A DNA stretch of 64,000 nt from Dyadobacter sp. CY356 (GCF_021440195.1 NZ_JAJTSZ010000004.1:186001-250000), one strand, 5' to 3'; shown: positions 39,499-49,644, counted from the stretch's first letter. Notes: a model not told the origin generated them from the letters alone. Made by a program: numbers and translations.

Positions 39499-40977
39499 TT
39501 ACTGGTCCCACCAAACTTTAATATCACTGTTATCGCCACCCATAGAAGTCACTGCGGTTTTCAAAGCTTCCGGATTCAGCGATTGCAGATAAGTTGGATA
39601 AGGCACACGTGAAGGAAATTTATTTTCTGCCGGAATTCCTGCACCGCGGGGCAAAACGGGATATCCGGTTCTTCTTTTTTCAAACCACGACTGGTAATCA
39701 ACAAAGAAATATGCATAGTATTTTTGCAGCATAATTTGTTCAAGCTGATTGTCTGCCGAAGCATTCGCGTCATACAGTACGCCCGGCTGTTTTGTAAAGC
39801 CTGAAGGCATACTGGCTCCCCACTGGATCATAGACGCCGAGATACCTGATTCATAATGTTTCTCAGGCGTTGATCCCGTCGTAAATCCTTTCAAAGCAAG
39901 CTCTGCTTTAATAAATTCAACCTCTGCCAAAGTCATCATCACACCCAGCTGAGGTAATGTCTTCAAACCATCCGAATAACTTGAATTACTGCCCACCGGA
40001 TATTCCAACGTGGTTGGGTAGCCGCTTTCAATTCCCTGGTAAACATTTTCAGTTCCGGATTTCACCTGCGTGGCCCACACTGCTCTTCTCGGATCATTGA
40101 TCTGATTCATTTTGCCGATGAAGAATTTGGTAAAATAATTACCATCACGCCAGTCGACCTGACGGGCATTGTAGAATGGATTGAAAAAAGGAAAAGTGCC
40201 GGGATATCTGAAAATCGCCTCATCGCTGTTTGCCGTAAAAACAGGATTAGCAGCCGGATCAGCCAGAATTGACGTGATCTGTTCTTTTGCGTTCACCTCG
40301 CCATCTCTTTTTAGAACCCGCATTAATAACCGTAAGCGCAGGGAATTGCAAAACTTTTTCCACTTTAAAATACCCGGATTTTTCCCGCCCGAAAGCGCAT
40401 TTGCACTGTATAACATATCACCTCCGTAGGTCAGTGCTTTGGTATCATCGAGCAGGCTGTTGGCCGTTTGGAGATCTTTCAGGATTTGAATATAAATATC
40501 CTTCTGCTTGTCAAACGTAGGTTTAAAATTCCCTTCAAGCGCCTTGGTTGCTTGTGAATAAGGCACATCCCCATACAGATCCGTCAGAATGGAATAACTC
40601 CAGCTTTTGTAGATCAGGGAAATTGCTTTGTAGTTGTTCTCATTCAGTTTATCTGCAATGACGTAGATATCCTGAATGTCACTTAAATAGGTGTAAAAAT
40701 TTGTCCATACACCAGCTCCCGGGTTTACCAGATAACGGTGCAACCCACCTCCGCCGGCACTTGCGCGGGGTGCATCTACCTGCATCAATTCATGCGTAAA
40801 ATTACGGCTGGCGTTTACCGTGCTGTTAATGATTTTATATTGAAGCTGCCCCAGCATAACCCCCGGAGTAATTTCTTTCGGACGGTTTGGATCTGTATTG
40901 AGCTCTTCAAAACCATCGTTACATGACATTAGCAGACCTGCTAACAGCAAAATTGGAATATATATTTTTTTAAACAT
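39499..40977 (-). CDS. SusD/RagB-like lipoprotein (SusD-like_2 type)
   Basis: 492 residues. The lipobox LLAGLLMSC places it on the outer membrane surface, and CNDGFEELNTDPNRP is the typical start of the second SusD-like family. Helical TPR-like repeats follow (SYSILTDLYGDVPYSQA), with a C-terminal region rich in aromatics (YYAYFFVDYQSWFEKRRTGY). It caps the SusC-like receptor encoded 11 bases upstream and would bind the operon's substrate. Confidence 0.95.
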   Translation of the reverse strand: MFKKIYIPILLLAGLLMSCNDGFEELNTDPNRPKEITPGVMLGQLQYKIINSTVNASRNFTHELMQVDAPRASAGGGGLHRYLVNPGAGVWTNFYTYLSDIQDIYVIADKLNENNYKAISLIYKSWSYSILTDLYGDVPYSQATKALEGNFKPTFDKQKDIYIQILKDLQTANSLLDDTKALTYGGDMLYSANALSGGKNPGILKWKKFCNSLRLRLLMRVLKRDGEVNAKEQITSILADPAANPVFTANSDEAIFRYPGTFPFFNPFYNARQVDWRDGNYFTKFFIGKMNQINDPRRAVWATQVKSGTENVYQGIESGYPTTLEYPVGSNSSYSDGLKTLPQLGVMMTLAEVEFIKAELALKGFTTGSTPEKHYESGISASMIQWGASMPSGFTKQPGVLYDANASADNQLEQIMLQKYYAYFFVDYQSWFEKRRTGYPVLPRGAGIPAENKFPSRVPYPTYLQSLNPEALKTAVTSMGGDNSDIKVWWDQ

Positions 40978-40988
40978 TTCTCTGATTG

Positions 40989-43900
40989 TTAAAATTTAAG
41001 GGTAAGGTTCATACCCATTGTTCTTGTGGATGGAAATTGGGCTAGTTCAACACCTGGCGTCAATGTCCCGTTGTTCAGGTTGCCGCCTTCCGGGTCAAAA
41101 CCGGGAAATTTGGTGAAGTTGAAAAGGTCTCTTCCAAAAAGTGCAAGACTGGTCTGGCGTACGCCAATCCTGTTCAGCAATGCCGCAGGCAAATTAAATT
41201 CAACCCGCGCTTCTCTAATTTTCAGGAATGAGGCGTCAAAAATATTGGTTTCTGCATTGGCAATCTGGTAGTAATTATCGTAGTATGAGCTGGCTGCAAC
41301 TTTCATCGTGTTAGGCGTGAAACTTCCATCAGGCTGTTTTACGACACCCTGGCCAACAATTCCGTCTTCGCGGCCCGGCAGGGTAACCTTAGTTTTCCCA
41401 AGTGTGTTGTTTTTATGGTTGGTCTGAGAAAACATACTGCCACCTTTCTGACCGTCAAGCAGGATACTTACACGTACATTTTTGATCGTAAACTCATTGG
41501 AAATACTCGCCTTCCAATCTGCAAAGGCATTTCCCCATTTTTTTGTTGTCGGGTCCAGTGCAGCCGGCAATCCTACCGAAGAATAAATGATCTGTCCATC
41601 AGGAGCGCGCTGAAAGCCTCTTCCATACATATCGCCCATCAAACCACCCACTCTGGCTTCAACCGAAACGTTGGAATCGTGTGCATATATTACCTGATTG
41701 GTGATTCCCGAAGCAAGTTCGCGGACAAAACTTCTGTTTCTTGACCAAAGCAGCGTAGTGTTCCAGCTGAAATTCTTTTTGGTGACAGGTTTCCCGGTCA
41801 GTTTTACTTCAACACCACGGCTATTTATAAGTCCGGCATTGATCAGCGCATTGGCATATCCCGAAACCGGGTCAAGCGGAATGGCCAGAATCTGGTTACG
41901 GCTGTTGTTGTTATAATAAGCTACGTCCAGTCCTACCAGGTTTTTCAACAAACGCAAATCAAGACCGAATTCATAACTTGCTGTGATTTCAGGCTTTAAG
42001 TCTGCATTGAACAGTGTCGAAGAATTTGTGAAACTATTGCCATATACCCTGTCATAATAACGGGCAGTCTGATAAGGCCGTGTATCATTTCCAACCTGTG
42101 CCCAGGAAGCCCTCACTTTGGCAAAAGAAACCGCGCTTGGAAGCTTGAAGATTTCATTCAATAAAAAACTGGAACTTACCGATGGGTAAAAGAAGGAGTT
42201 ATTCCCGTAAGGCAGCGTACTCGACCAGTCATTTCGGCCAGTTACATCCAGAAATATCTTTTCATCATAAGAAAACTGCGTGGCGGCGTACATACTGTTG
42301 ATGGCTTTCTTTGTTTTCAAAGGATCTGCCACAGCCTGATCCAAACTGTTGGATATCTGGTAGATACCTGGCTGCGCAAGCTGATCCGCATAAAGTCCAG
42401 CAAAGTCATAAGACTGGCGCATGGCATTGGCTCCCACGGAAGCAGTGACGTCGACCAGACCGGCAATTTTATCTTTATAATTTAAAAGAAAGTCGGTGTT
42501 GGATTCATAATTGAATACATTTTGTTCTCGGTACATCCCTCTTGGGTAACGTGTCATGCTGAAAGGACGCTGCTGAGAGCGGAACTCATATGCCATATCC
42601 AGACCGGTACGTACAAGAAAATCCCATTTGCTTGAAATTTCATAAGCGGCAGAAATATTTCCAATCACGCCATGTTTGTTCATTTTGTTGAGCATCTCAT
42701 ACATGCCCAGATAAGGGTTGTCAGGCGTTGGATTGAAGGGATTTCTTTGCTGAATATTTTCCTTCCCCGGTACCCAGTAAGGCTTGAACCATTCAGGTTT
42801 TATATTCGGCGTTGTTCCCAAAATCAAAAAGTACATCAGCGACTGGTTGTTATAACCAGCCATCGGAAGGTTATCGCTTTTCTTATTGGTATAATTAACT
42901 TTCCCATTGATTTTCAAGTGATTTGAAATTTTCTGACTCAGGGAAAGTGCTACATTCAAACGTTCAAAACCCGTGTTAGGAATGATCCATTTGTTTTTCA
43001 TATGGGTTAAAGACAGCCTTGCCGAGCCTTTTTCCGTACCACCTTCCAGAGAAACGCTGTTTGAAAATGTAGTTCCGGTCTGGAAAAAACCAGAGATATA
43101 ATCTTTGTTGGCAACCCATGGTGTACGAACCGTAGGTTTTCCATCCGGCGCATCAGGGTTGTATTGAAAATAGGACTGACCGTCAAATTTCGGTCCCCAG
43201 GCTCTTCCTGCTGCAACGGTTGTAGCGGTGTTGGGGCCGTCTTCACTATCCAGATAAGAAAAGTATTTGTTTGTCCGGCCTTCGCCATATTCAAACTGGT
43301 AATCAGGGTAACGGTTTATTTGTTCAACACTAAAATTTGAGTTAACCGTTACACCGATTCCCTTGTCTTTACGGACACCTGATTTTGTTGTAATTATAAT
43401 GGCACCGCCGGCAGCGCGGCTACCATAAAGTGCGGTTGCACCTGGTCCTTTAAGCACAGTAACCTTCTCAATATCATCCGGATTGATATCAGACAAGCTT
43501 GACCCATAATCCACCGGACTGTCCGCCGAAAGGTGGGAATTAAATCCTGTTCCTGTAATTTTGCTGCTCACCGGCACACCGTCAACCACGATCAAAGCCT
43601 GGTTATTGTCCAGGTTAAGAGAAGATTCGCCGCGCAAAGTGATACGCGCAGATCCCATCGGACCAGCGCCTGCGCCCTGGATGTTTAGTCCCGCTACCTT
43701 TCCGGAAAGCGTGTTGACCCAGTTGTTGGATTTTGCATCTTTTACCGCATTTTCATTGATTGTCTGCGCGGCAAAACCCAGTGATTTTTCCTCTCTTTTG
43801 ATACCAAGCGCAGTCACAACAACCTCATTTAAAATCTTGGTATCTTCCAGCAAAACGATATTGATAACGCTTTGTTTTCCAATCAATTTCTCTTGGGAAA

Positions 43901-44144
43901 GAAATCCGATAGCGGAGAAAATCACAGCTGATCCCGATTCGGAGGCATTCAGAACATACGCGCCCTGAGCGTCCGTAGTAGTTCCGGAACTGGTTCCCTT
44001 GATCAATACATTTACACCGGGAATAGGGTCTCCGGACTGAGCGGTTACGCTACCGGAAATACGGATAAGCTGACCGTTTGAAACGAAGGGCACACAGAGG
44101 CCCAACAGCAAGGCAAAAAATGCCGGCAGTAGTCGTTTTTTCAT
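40989..44144 (-). CDS. SusC/RagA-like TonB-linked outer-membrane receptor
   Basis: 1051 residues. After a signal peptide comes the carboxypeptidase-D-like beta domain (ISGSVTAQSGDPIPGVNV, about 28-110), the plug with the SusC signature ALGIKREEKSLGFAAQ, and a 22-strand barrel ending in MGMNLTLKF. It imports the substrate held by the SusD partner. It is the first gene of the operon. A minus-strand TACCTTTG box at 44213-44220 may be its -7 element. Operon partners suggest a phosphodiester-containing substrate. Confidence 0.96.
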   Translation of the reverse strand: MKKRLLPAFFALLLGLCVPFVSNGQLIRISGSVTAQSGDPIPGVNVLIKGTSSGTTTDAQGAYVLNASESGSAVIFSAIGFLSQEKLIGKQSVINIVLLEDTKILNEVVVTALGIKREEKSLGFAAQTINENAVKDAKSNNWVNTLSGKVAGLNIQGAGAGPMGSARITLRGESSLNLDNNQALIVVDGVPVSSKITGTGFNSHLSADSPVDYGSSLSDINPDDIEKVTVLKGPGATALYGSRAAGGAIIITTKSGVRKDKGIGVTVNSNFSVEQINRYPDYQFEYGEGRTNKYFSYLDSEDGPNTATTVAAGRAWGPKFDGQSYFQYNPDAPDGKPTVRTPWVANKDYISGFFQTGTTFSNSVSLEGGTEKGSARLSLTHMKNKWIIPNTGFERLNVALSLSQKISNHLKINGKVNYTNKKSDNLPMAGYNNQSLMYFLILGTTPNIKPEWFKPYWVPGKENIQQRNPFNPTPDNPYLGMYEMLNKMNKHGVIGNISAAYEISSKWDFLVRTGLDMAYEFRSQQRPFSMTRYPRGMYREQNVFNYESNTDFLLNYKDKIAGLVDVTASVGANAMRQSYDFAGLYADQLAQPGIYQISNSLDQAVADPLKTKKAINSMYAATQFSYDEKIFLDVTGRNDWSSTLPYGNNSFFYPSVSSSFLLNEIFKLPSAVSFAKVRASWAQVGNDTRPYQTARYYDRVYGNSFTNSSTLFNADLKPEITASYEFGLDLRLLKNLVGLDVAYYNNNSRNQILAIPLDPVSGYANALINAGLINSRGVEVKLTGKPVTKKNFSWNTTLLWSRNRSFVRELASGITNQVIYAHDSNVSVEARVGGLMGDMYGRGFQRAPDGQIIYSSVGLPAALDPTTKKWGNAFADWKASISNEFTIKNVRVSILLDGQKGGSMFSQTNHKNNTLGKTKVTLPGREDGIVGQGVVKQPDGSFTPNTMKVAASSYYDNYYQIANAETNIFDASFLKIREARVEFNLPAALLNRIGVRQTSLALFGRDLFNFTKFPGFDPEGGNLNNGTLTPGVELAQFPSTRTMGMNLTLKF

Positions 44145-44391
44145 TTTTTTATTAGTGGTTTTTCCAACAAACCTAATCAGGCCTGTTATGCAACGAGTTG
44201 TTTGTAAGGCAACAAAGGTAGTCGCTCAGCAAAAAGGCGGTATTACCTGTGGGTTAAGGAATTATTATATTGGTGTGAGGTGGTGGTTGGGGGTTTTTGG
44301 GTATGATTTGGGTTTTAGAGAATGCTTGAAGTTAGGAGGTAGTTTGGGAGTTATTTTGGTTTTAGGGATCTTTACTGGACGGAAATGTAAA

Positions 44392-44428
44392 AAAAATGTC
44401 TGTAAATTAATGATTTACAGACATTTTT
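44392..44428. terminator. Strong stem-loop with A/T flanks
   Basis: Perfect 15-bp stem (44392-44406 with 44414-44428) and a 7-nt loop, ending in TTTTT on the plus side and preceded by a long A run. It could serve either strand. Confidence 0.7.
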
Positions 44429-44443
44429 AAGATTTGTGTTTTG

Positions 44444-44472
44444 TGGAGACGGAGGAACTCGAACCGCCACCC
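44444..44472 (-). pseudogene. Degraded tRNA 3'-end-like fragment, left
   Basis: Read on the minus strand it gives GGCGGTTCGAGTTCCTC followed by CGTCTCCA: a T-loop TTCGAGT, a poorly paired T-stem and an acceptor-like CGTCTCC. No anticodon half is recognisable, so it is a remnant. A similar piece lies at 49625-49644 in the same orientation. Confidence 0.35.
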
Positions 44473-44757
44473 TATAATATTGATAATCAATTAATTACAA
44501 GACCTAAATCAACAGGGTAACCTTCTCTCCCCCAGCCAAGATTATTACCTTTTTGAATTACAAATTTAATAATAAAGAGGCATAAAGCGAAATATATAGA
44601 TTAAGGCTTTTGCTATTTTTTAATTATGCTTAATTGCTAACAGTCCACTCTTTAAATCTATAATAATCTTGCAAAGTGGCTCTTCAACCTTAGTTTGATA
44701 AGATGAGAAAACTTTTGATAGGTTAGAATAAAGATGATCTAGTTAAAAACGAAAACC

Positions 44758-45873
44758 TTACTTATTATGTAAAGGTAGCTGCAACTTTACCTCATACTGA
44801 ATCAGATCTTCCTTAATTATAAGCTTGTGCCCAGGATAAAGAATTGCAAGTCTTTTCTTTACATTCGACAGCCCCAAACCACCCAAACCATCAAGAGGCT
44901 TGGCGGGCTTACTATTGGAAATATGCAAACTTAAATAGTAATCGTCAATAATAATTTTTATTGTAATCCAGGACTTTTGCGCGGTACTCTGCACGCCATG
45001 CTTAAAGGAATTTTCAATAAAAGTAATCAGTATAAAGGGGGCTATCTGCAAGGTCTCGTCCACTTCTACGGGATATTCCGTTTTAAGCTGCAGTCTTTTG
45101 GCACTTCTGAGCAATTCTAAATCAACATAATCTCGAATAAATAAAAGTTCCTTGTTTAATGGTACTAGAGCATCAGCAGTTTCGTAGAGCGAATATCGCA
45201 TCATTGTCGACAGTCTTTCAACTATCTGCGCGGCACGTGGACTCTCCTCCTCTGTAAGTGCGTAAATACTATTTAGGACGTTGAACAAAAAATGAGGATT
45301 AAGCTGGCTCTTCAAAAAGTCAAGTTCCAGACTGGTATACTGCTGCTGCAAACGGACATTTCGTACTTGCCGTCTGTATATCTCAACCAACAGCTTGACT
45401 GCGAGAGGATAAAATGCCCTTTCAATGATAAATAACAAATGATAAAAGGTACCTATATGAAACAATGCCTTCAGGTAAGACATTTTTTCAAAATGGTTAA
45501 TCGAACCCGTATAATCATCAGATAAACCAAAATAGTACTTCACTACATGGGAGGCATAATAATAAAATGAAAATAGGATTACATAGTATGCACAAAGACC
45601 TAAGATCAGAATAAAAGGCTTTTTCCAGTAATTGGAAAATAAATAAACAAGTAAGTAATACTGTAGTATAATGCTTAATGAATCCCTTAAAACTGGTCCC
45701 GCATAGGTTATAAAAGGGTAGTTAAGAGCCGGATTTGGATAAAGAAACCAAGGTATATAAGTAGAAATAACCAGCAGAAAAATCCCCAGAATTAATAGCA
45801 GATGAACACCAACCCTTTTCCATCCTTTGTAATGCACAGGGTCGGCTAGCAGCTCTAAATTTAACATAGGCAA
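44758..45873 (-). CDS. LytS-type sensor histidine kinase (His_kinase domain)
   Basis: 371 residues. Four membrane segments occupy residues about 20-160 (LLLILGIFLLVISTYIPWFL is the first), then the His_kinase box LDFLKSQLNPHFLFNVLNSI with the phospho-His in NPHFLFN, and a C-terminal ATP-binding region (FIENSFKHGV, GGLGLSNVKKRLAILYPG). This family signals to LytTR regulators. The LytTR gene lies directly upstream on the same strand (238-base gap). Confidence 0.94.
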   Translation of the reverse strand: MPMLNLELLADPVHYKGWKRVGVHLLLILGIFLLVISTYIPWFLYPNPALNYPFITYAGPVLRDSLSIILQYYLLVYLFSNYWKKPFILILGLCAYYVILFSFYYYASHVVKYYFGLSDDYTGSINHFEKMSYLKALFHIGTFYHLLFIIERAFYPLAVKLLVEIYRRQVRNVRLQQQYTSLELDFLKSQLNPHFLFNVLNSIYALTEEESPRAAQIVERLSTMMRYSLYETADALVPLNKELLFIRDYVDLELLRSAKRLQLKTEYPVEVDETLQIAPFILITFIENSFKHGVQSTAQKSWITIKIIIDDYYLSLHISNSKPAKPLDGLGGLGLSNVKKRLAILYPGHKLIIKEDLIQYEVKLQLPLHNK

Positions 45874-46111
45874 TTAGAAATTCGGTACCAGTGCAAAGAA
45901 CGCAGTTATTTAATAAATCGGATATATTTTCGATGTAAACCTGTTTTCATCGGACTAGCATCTTATTCCGTATTTAGTCGATTATAAATGCCACTTCAAC
46001 GAATAAATTTATGCTTACAGGCGTCTAATTCTAATTTTGGGTATAACAAAAAACGAACCGAGCGTGTGTAATCTCATTGAGAAAAACAGGATAATAAAAA
46101 AAGCAGCAGCT

Positions 46112-46858
46112 TTAATTCATCTGTCGTTTGCGGAGCGAATCTTTGACCTGGTCACGGTAATTAGGTCCTATTATCAGCGTGTGACCTGTGGTGGTATGAA
46201 TGGTATTACCTTCCAGCGTTTTAACATGACTTAACTGTACGATACAGGAGCGGTGAATCCTCAGAAAACGATCTGATGGAAGTGTTTCCGCTAACTTTTT
46301 CATAGTCAGAAGCGTGACTATATAACGATCAGCGATGAAAACCTTTACATAGTCTCCGAGTGATTCTGTAAAGACAATATCGTCCAAACGGATCTGCTCA
46401 AGCTTTTTGTCAGTCTTAAAGTAGAAGAAGTCATTGCCTGGATCCGCTAATACGGCTGTCGATGAAAACAATAATGTATCAGTGCCCAAAGGGGTCTGGT
46501 TATTTATCTTTTCCCTGACGCGCCCTACAGCTTTAAGGAAGCGTTCAAAAGTAATGGGTTTAAGCAGATAATCGGTGACACCCAGTTCAAAACCTTCAAT
46601 GGCATGGGCCGCATTGGCCGTTGTCATAATTACTGCCGGCTGAGGAGACGGATAGGCGCGGAGAAATTCCATGCCCGTCATTTCGGGCATGTTTATATCC
46701 AGGAAGATAACATCCGGATGCATAGCAGGAAGCTGGTCAAAGGCAATGATAGCATCATCAAAAGTTGCTATTAATTCAAGTGAAGAAATGCGGCGAACAT
46801 ACTTTTCAAGCAGTTGTTGGGCTAGCGGCTCATCCTCTATAATGAAGCAACGAATCAT
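46112..46858 (-). CDS. LytTR family response regulator
   Basis: 248 residues. Receiver domain 1-120 with the acidic pocket FIIEDEPLAQQLLEKY, phospho-Asp in VIFLDINMPEMTG, and DYLLKPITFERFL. The LytTR DNA-binding domain (about 140-245) has FTESLGDYVKVF and FLRIHRSCIVQLSHVK. It is the partner of the kinase at 44758. It is divergent from the TonB-dependent receptor gene at 46995 (136 bases), which it may control. Confidence 0.95.
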   Translation of the reverse strand: MIRCFIIEDEPLAQQLLEKYVRRISSLELIATFDDAIIAFDQLPAMHPDVIFLDINMPEMTGMEFLRAYPSPQPAVIMTTANAAHAIEGFELGVTDYLLKPITFERFLKAVGRVREKINNQTPLGTDTLLFSSTAVLADPGNDFFYFKTDKKLEQIRLDDIVFTESLGDYVKVFIADRYIVTLLTMKKLAETLPSDRFLRIHRSCIVQLSHVKTLEGNTIHTTTGHTLIIGPNYRDQVKDSLRKRQMN

Positions 46859-46994
46859 ATTCAGTTAGTTATTACAAATAATATGCATTTGTACCCATGG
46901 CAGGATGCTATCAAAAGTATAAAATATTTTAGAATAAATTAAAGCAAGCTCAGATTAGTAATTAAGCATTCGGAATTTATAATCTACCCAAGCT

Positions 46995-49421
46995 GTGAAA
47001 AACTTAACTTTTTTTACCCGGATCCAACACCAAAAATTCAGATTCTGTTTTTTAATGCTTATCATCTCTTTGCCTGCATGCGCCCAGTACCAGCTGAAAG
47101 GTAAGGTTATGGAAGCTTCCAACCAACCGGCTGCCTATGCGACGCTGGCCTTGATGTCACCTAAGGATTCATCTATTGTTAAGGGTGGTCTGAGTGATGA
47201 AACTGGAAATTTTATTTTTGAAGGGTTGACTTCGGGCGACTACATGCTAACGGTCCAGTACGTAGGATATAAGACAAGATGGCTCCCTGTTGTTTCACTT
47301 GGTGACGCAAGCCCTTCCCTGGAACTGGGTGAAATTCTACTTGAAAGTAAAATAGAGAACCTGCAGGAGGTTACTATAACCGGGCAGAAGAGCCTGGTTG
47401 AAAATTTGGGCGACAAGATGGTACTGAATGTCGCTAATAGTGTGATCGCCAAAGGAAATAAGGTAGATGATCTGTTAAAATATGCTCCCATGGTGTCAAT
47501 GTCACCTGCAGGGATCAAGGTCGGAAGCAAGGATAATGTATTAATACTAATTGATGGTAGGCAAACAAGCAAAGGCTCACTGGATAATTTCCTGCAGAGC
47601 TTCTCTGCCGAACAAATTTTAAAAATTGAGGTCATTTCAAATCCTTCCGCCAAGTACGATGCCAGCTTTGGTGCTGTGGTTAATATTATTACTAAAAAAA
47701 GTCTGGAAAGAGGAATTAACGGAAGGGCAGGAATTATTTTTTCTCAGGGTAAATATGCACGGTCAAATCCTGATTTGTCGCTAAACTTTCGATCGGCGCG
47801 GTGGAGCGTTTTTACGACCGTGAACGGAAGGCTGAACAACGTGGGTTCCGATGAGGCCACCCTTAGAAAGTATCAGCAGGGAAATATGGAGGGAAAGTCT
47901 TTTTCTTTCTTTAAAACTTACGATCTGTCTACCTTCAGCGGAATAGACTATTTTGCAGGAGCTAACCACACCCTGGGGTTGCGCTTCAATAGCGGATGGC
48001 AAAAAACAGACACAAAGACCGATGGAACCACCTACTTTAAGAGTTCACTGGCTCGCACCGATTCAGTCCTTCTTTTGAAAAGGCTGGAAAACGATCGCAC
48101 AGAAAATTATGACGCAAACTTCTATTATACAGGCAAGCTAGATAGGAAGGGCAAAGAAATTTCCGTAAACCTGACTAGGAGCTATTTTGACCGGTCAAAT
48201 ACACAAAATCTGAATTACAGGTATATGAACAGCGAATTGGCTGCTATTAGATTGCCGCAAAACCTCAGGATCAGAAATCCAAAAGATGAACAAAACCTAA
48301 TTGCCAAAGCGGATCTTTCTTTACCAACAAAAAGCGGAGGATGGCAATATGGATTTCAGCTTACGACACTTTCCAATAATAACAGCTTAACCCAGCAGAA
48401 CCAGTTGCCCACAGGAGAATATACAGTAGACACTTCCTTTACTAATCAGGGAAAGTATAAAGAAAGATCTTATGCCGGCTACATGGGATTTAACACCAAG
48501 CTGAAGTCAGGATGGGCCTTGCAGACAGCATTACGCTATGAATGGACTCACCAGGAGCTTTTAACTTCGAATTTAAAAAGGACATACTCCGGACTTTTCC
48601 CCAGCCTGAGTCTGAACAAGTCCTTTAAAAGCAACAGAAGTTTTAGAGTATCCTACACGCGGAAAATACAAAGACCTACACTCTCAACACTAGTTCCTTA
48701 TCGGTATCAGTTGGATCCGTATTTGATCTCGGAAGGAAATCCTCTGGTAAAGCCATCCTTCGCACATACGCTCGATGCTAATTTTACAACTGGCGGCCTA
48801 ACACTTTTTGCAAACTTTACAAACACCCATAATGCAATTCTCAATACTGTTTTTTTCGATCCTGCGAGTAAAATATATACCGTTTCTTTTACCAACCTAA
48901 AAAGGATGCAAAGTCAATACCTGGGTTTAAGCTGGGGTAGAGAACTCCGGAAGTGGTGGTCTTTAAACTGGAACGCGGGTGTCAGGGCTTCACAGACCAA
49001 CTCTCCCGTTGGTGAATTTGCCGGGGGAAATTTGACTGGCGCCGGATTTCAGACTAACGTTAACAACATCTTGACCTTACCAAATGGTTATAAAGCAGAG
49101 CTTCTGCTTGTATACGAGTCCGCCAGTCGAAATACGATCAACAAAAGCAAGCAGATATTTTTCTCTTTCATAAGCTTTAATAAAGCTTTGGGTCAAAGTG
49201 CGAATGTAAAGGTAATTTTCAGGGATGTCTTCCATACCCAGCTTTACCGCTATGTGGTTTCTTATGGAAATGTTTCATCAAGTAACCAATACTATAATGA
49301 CAACCAGCGCATTCAGGTAGCTCTTACTTACAGCTTCGGGAAAAAGACTGTTAAACAGGCGAGGGACAAAGGCTTAGGCAACGATGCTGAAAAAGGCCGG
49401 ATGGGGGGTGGAGTTAAATAA
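46995..49421 (+). CDS. TonB-dependent receptor-like outer-membrane protein (OMP_b-brl_3 type)
   Basis: 808 residues from a GTG; Met21 is an alternative. A signal peptide (ending near PACAQ) precedes a carboxypeptidase-like domain (LKGKVMEASNQPAAYATLAL), a plug region (LVENLGDKMVLNVANSVIA, ILKIEVISNPSAKYDASFGA) and a large barrel with alternating strands. There is no SusD partner, as is usual for this family; ligands are peptides or unknown small molecules. It is divergent from the LytTR regulator gene, and both lie between the two tRNA-like fragments. Confidence 0.92.
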   Translation: MKNLTFFTRIQHQKFRFCFLMLIISLPACAQYQLKGKVMEASNQPAAYATLALMSPKDSSIVKGGLSDETGNFIFEGLTSGDYMLTVQYVGYKTRWLPVVSLGDASPSLELGEILLESKIENLQEVTITGQKSLVENLGDKMVLNVANSVIAKGNKVDDLLKYAPMVSMSPAGIKVGSKDNVLILIDGRQTSKGSLDNFLQSFSAEQILKIEVISNPSAKYDASFGAVVNIITKKSLERGINGRAGIIFSQGKYARSNPDLSLNFRSARWSVFTTVNGRLNNVGSDEATLRKYQQGNMEGKSFSFFKTYDLSTFSGIDYFAGANHTLGLRFNSGWQKTDTKTDGTTYFKSSLARTDSVLLLKRLENDRTENYDANFYYTGKLDRKGKEISVNLTRSYFDRSNTQNLNYRYMNSELAAIRLPQNLRIRNPKDEQNLIAKADLSLPTKSGGWQYGFQLTTLSNNNSLTQQNQLPTGEYTVDTSFTNQGKYKERSYAGYMGFNTKLKSGWALQTALRYEWTHQELLTSNLKRTYSGLFPSLSLNKSFKSNRSFRVSYTRKIQRPTLSTLVPYRYQLDPYLISEGNPLVKPSFAHTLDANFTTGGLTLFANFTNTHNAILNTVFFDPASKIYTVSFTNLKRMQSQYLGLSWGRELRKWWSLNWNAGVRASQTNSPVGEFAGGNLTGAGFQTNVNNILTLPNGYKAELLLVYESASRNTINKSKQIFFSFISFNKALGQSANVKVIFRDVFHTQLYRYVVSYGNVSSSNQYYNDNQRIQVALTYSFGKKTVKQARDKGLGNDAEKGRMGGGVK

Positions 49422-49624
49422 TCTAATATTTAGTAATCAGTATTTTAGCCTATGCATTTTAATAGAAATGAGGTAACTGTATTTCTTAATATTTGGAAAA
49501 TAGATAGTAATTGAAAAAATCCAGCCTCTAATAATTTAAAGCTTTATGGCCTTCGGAGAAACTCAAATACTTATAAATAGTTGATTTGCAAGAATAGGTC
49601 TAATTTTTTAGACCTTCATAAAAG

Positions 49625-49644
49625 TACGGAGACGGGTCTCGAAC
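49625..49644 (-). pseudogene. Degraded tRNA 3'-end-like fragment, right
   Basis: On the minus strand it reads GTTCGAGACCCGTCTCCGTA: a T-loop-like TTCGAGA and an acceptor-like CGTCTCC, with bases missing from the T-stem. It shares GTTCGAG and CGTCTCC with the fragment at 44444-44472, in the same orientation, 5.2 kb away. Confidence 0.35.

Larger units (their letters stand above)
44145..44757. other. Intergenic region upstream of susC, with a hairpin and a tRNA-like fragment
   Basis: About 610 bases. It contains the possible susC -7 box (44213-44220, minus), an odd G-rich, AT-poor stretch at 44240-44360, a 15-bp hairpin at 44392-44428 and a degraded tRNA-3'-like piece at 44444-44472. A plus-strand ORF at 44155-44430 is probably spurious. 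Confidence 0.5.

Noticed and set aside
44155..44430. 91-residue plus-strand ORF in front of susC
   Set aside because: It lies in the susC promoter region, ends inside a hairpin, and its Gly/Trp/Cys-rich product resembles nothing.
44444..44520. Intact tRNA gene
   Set aside because: Only the T-loop and acceptor-like 3' part are recognisable; the D-arm, anticodon arm and 5' acceptor strand cannot be formed.
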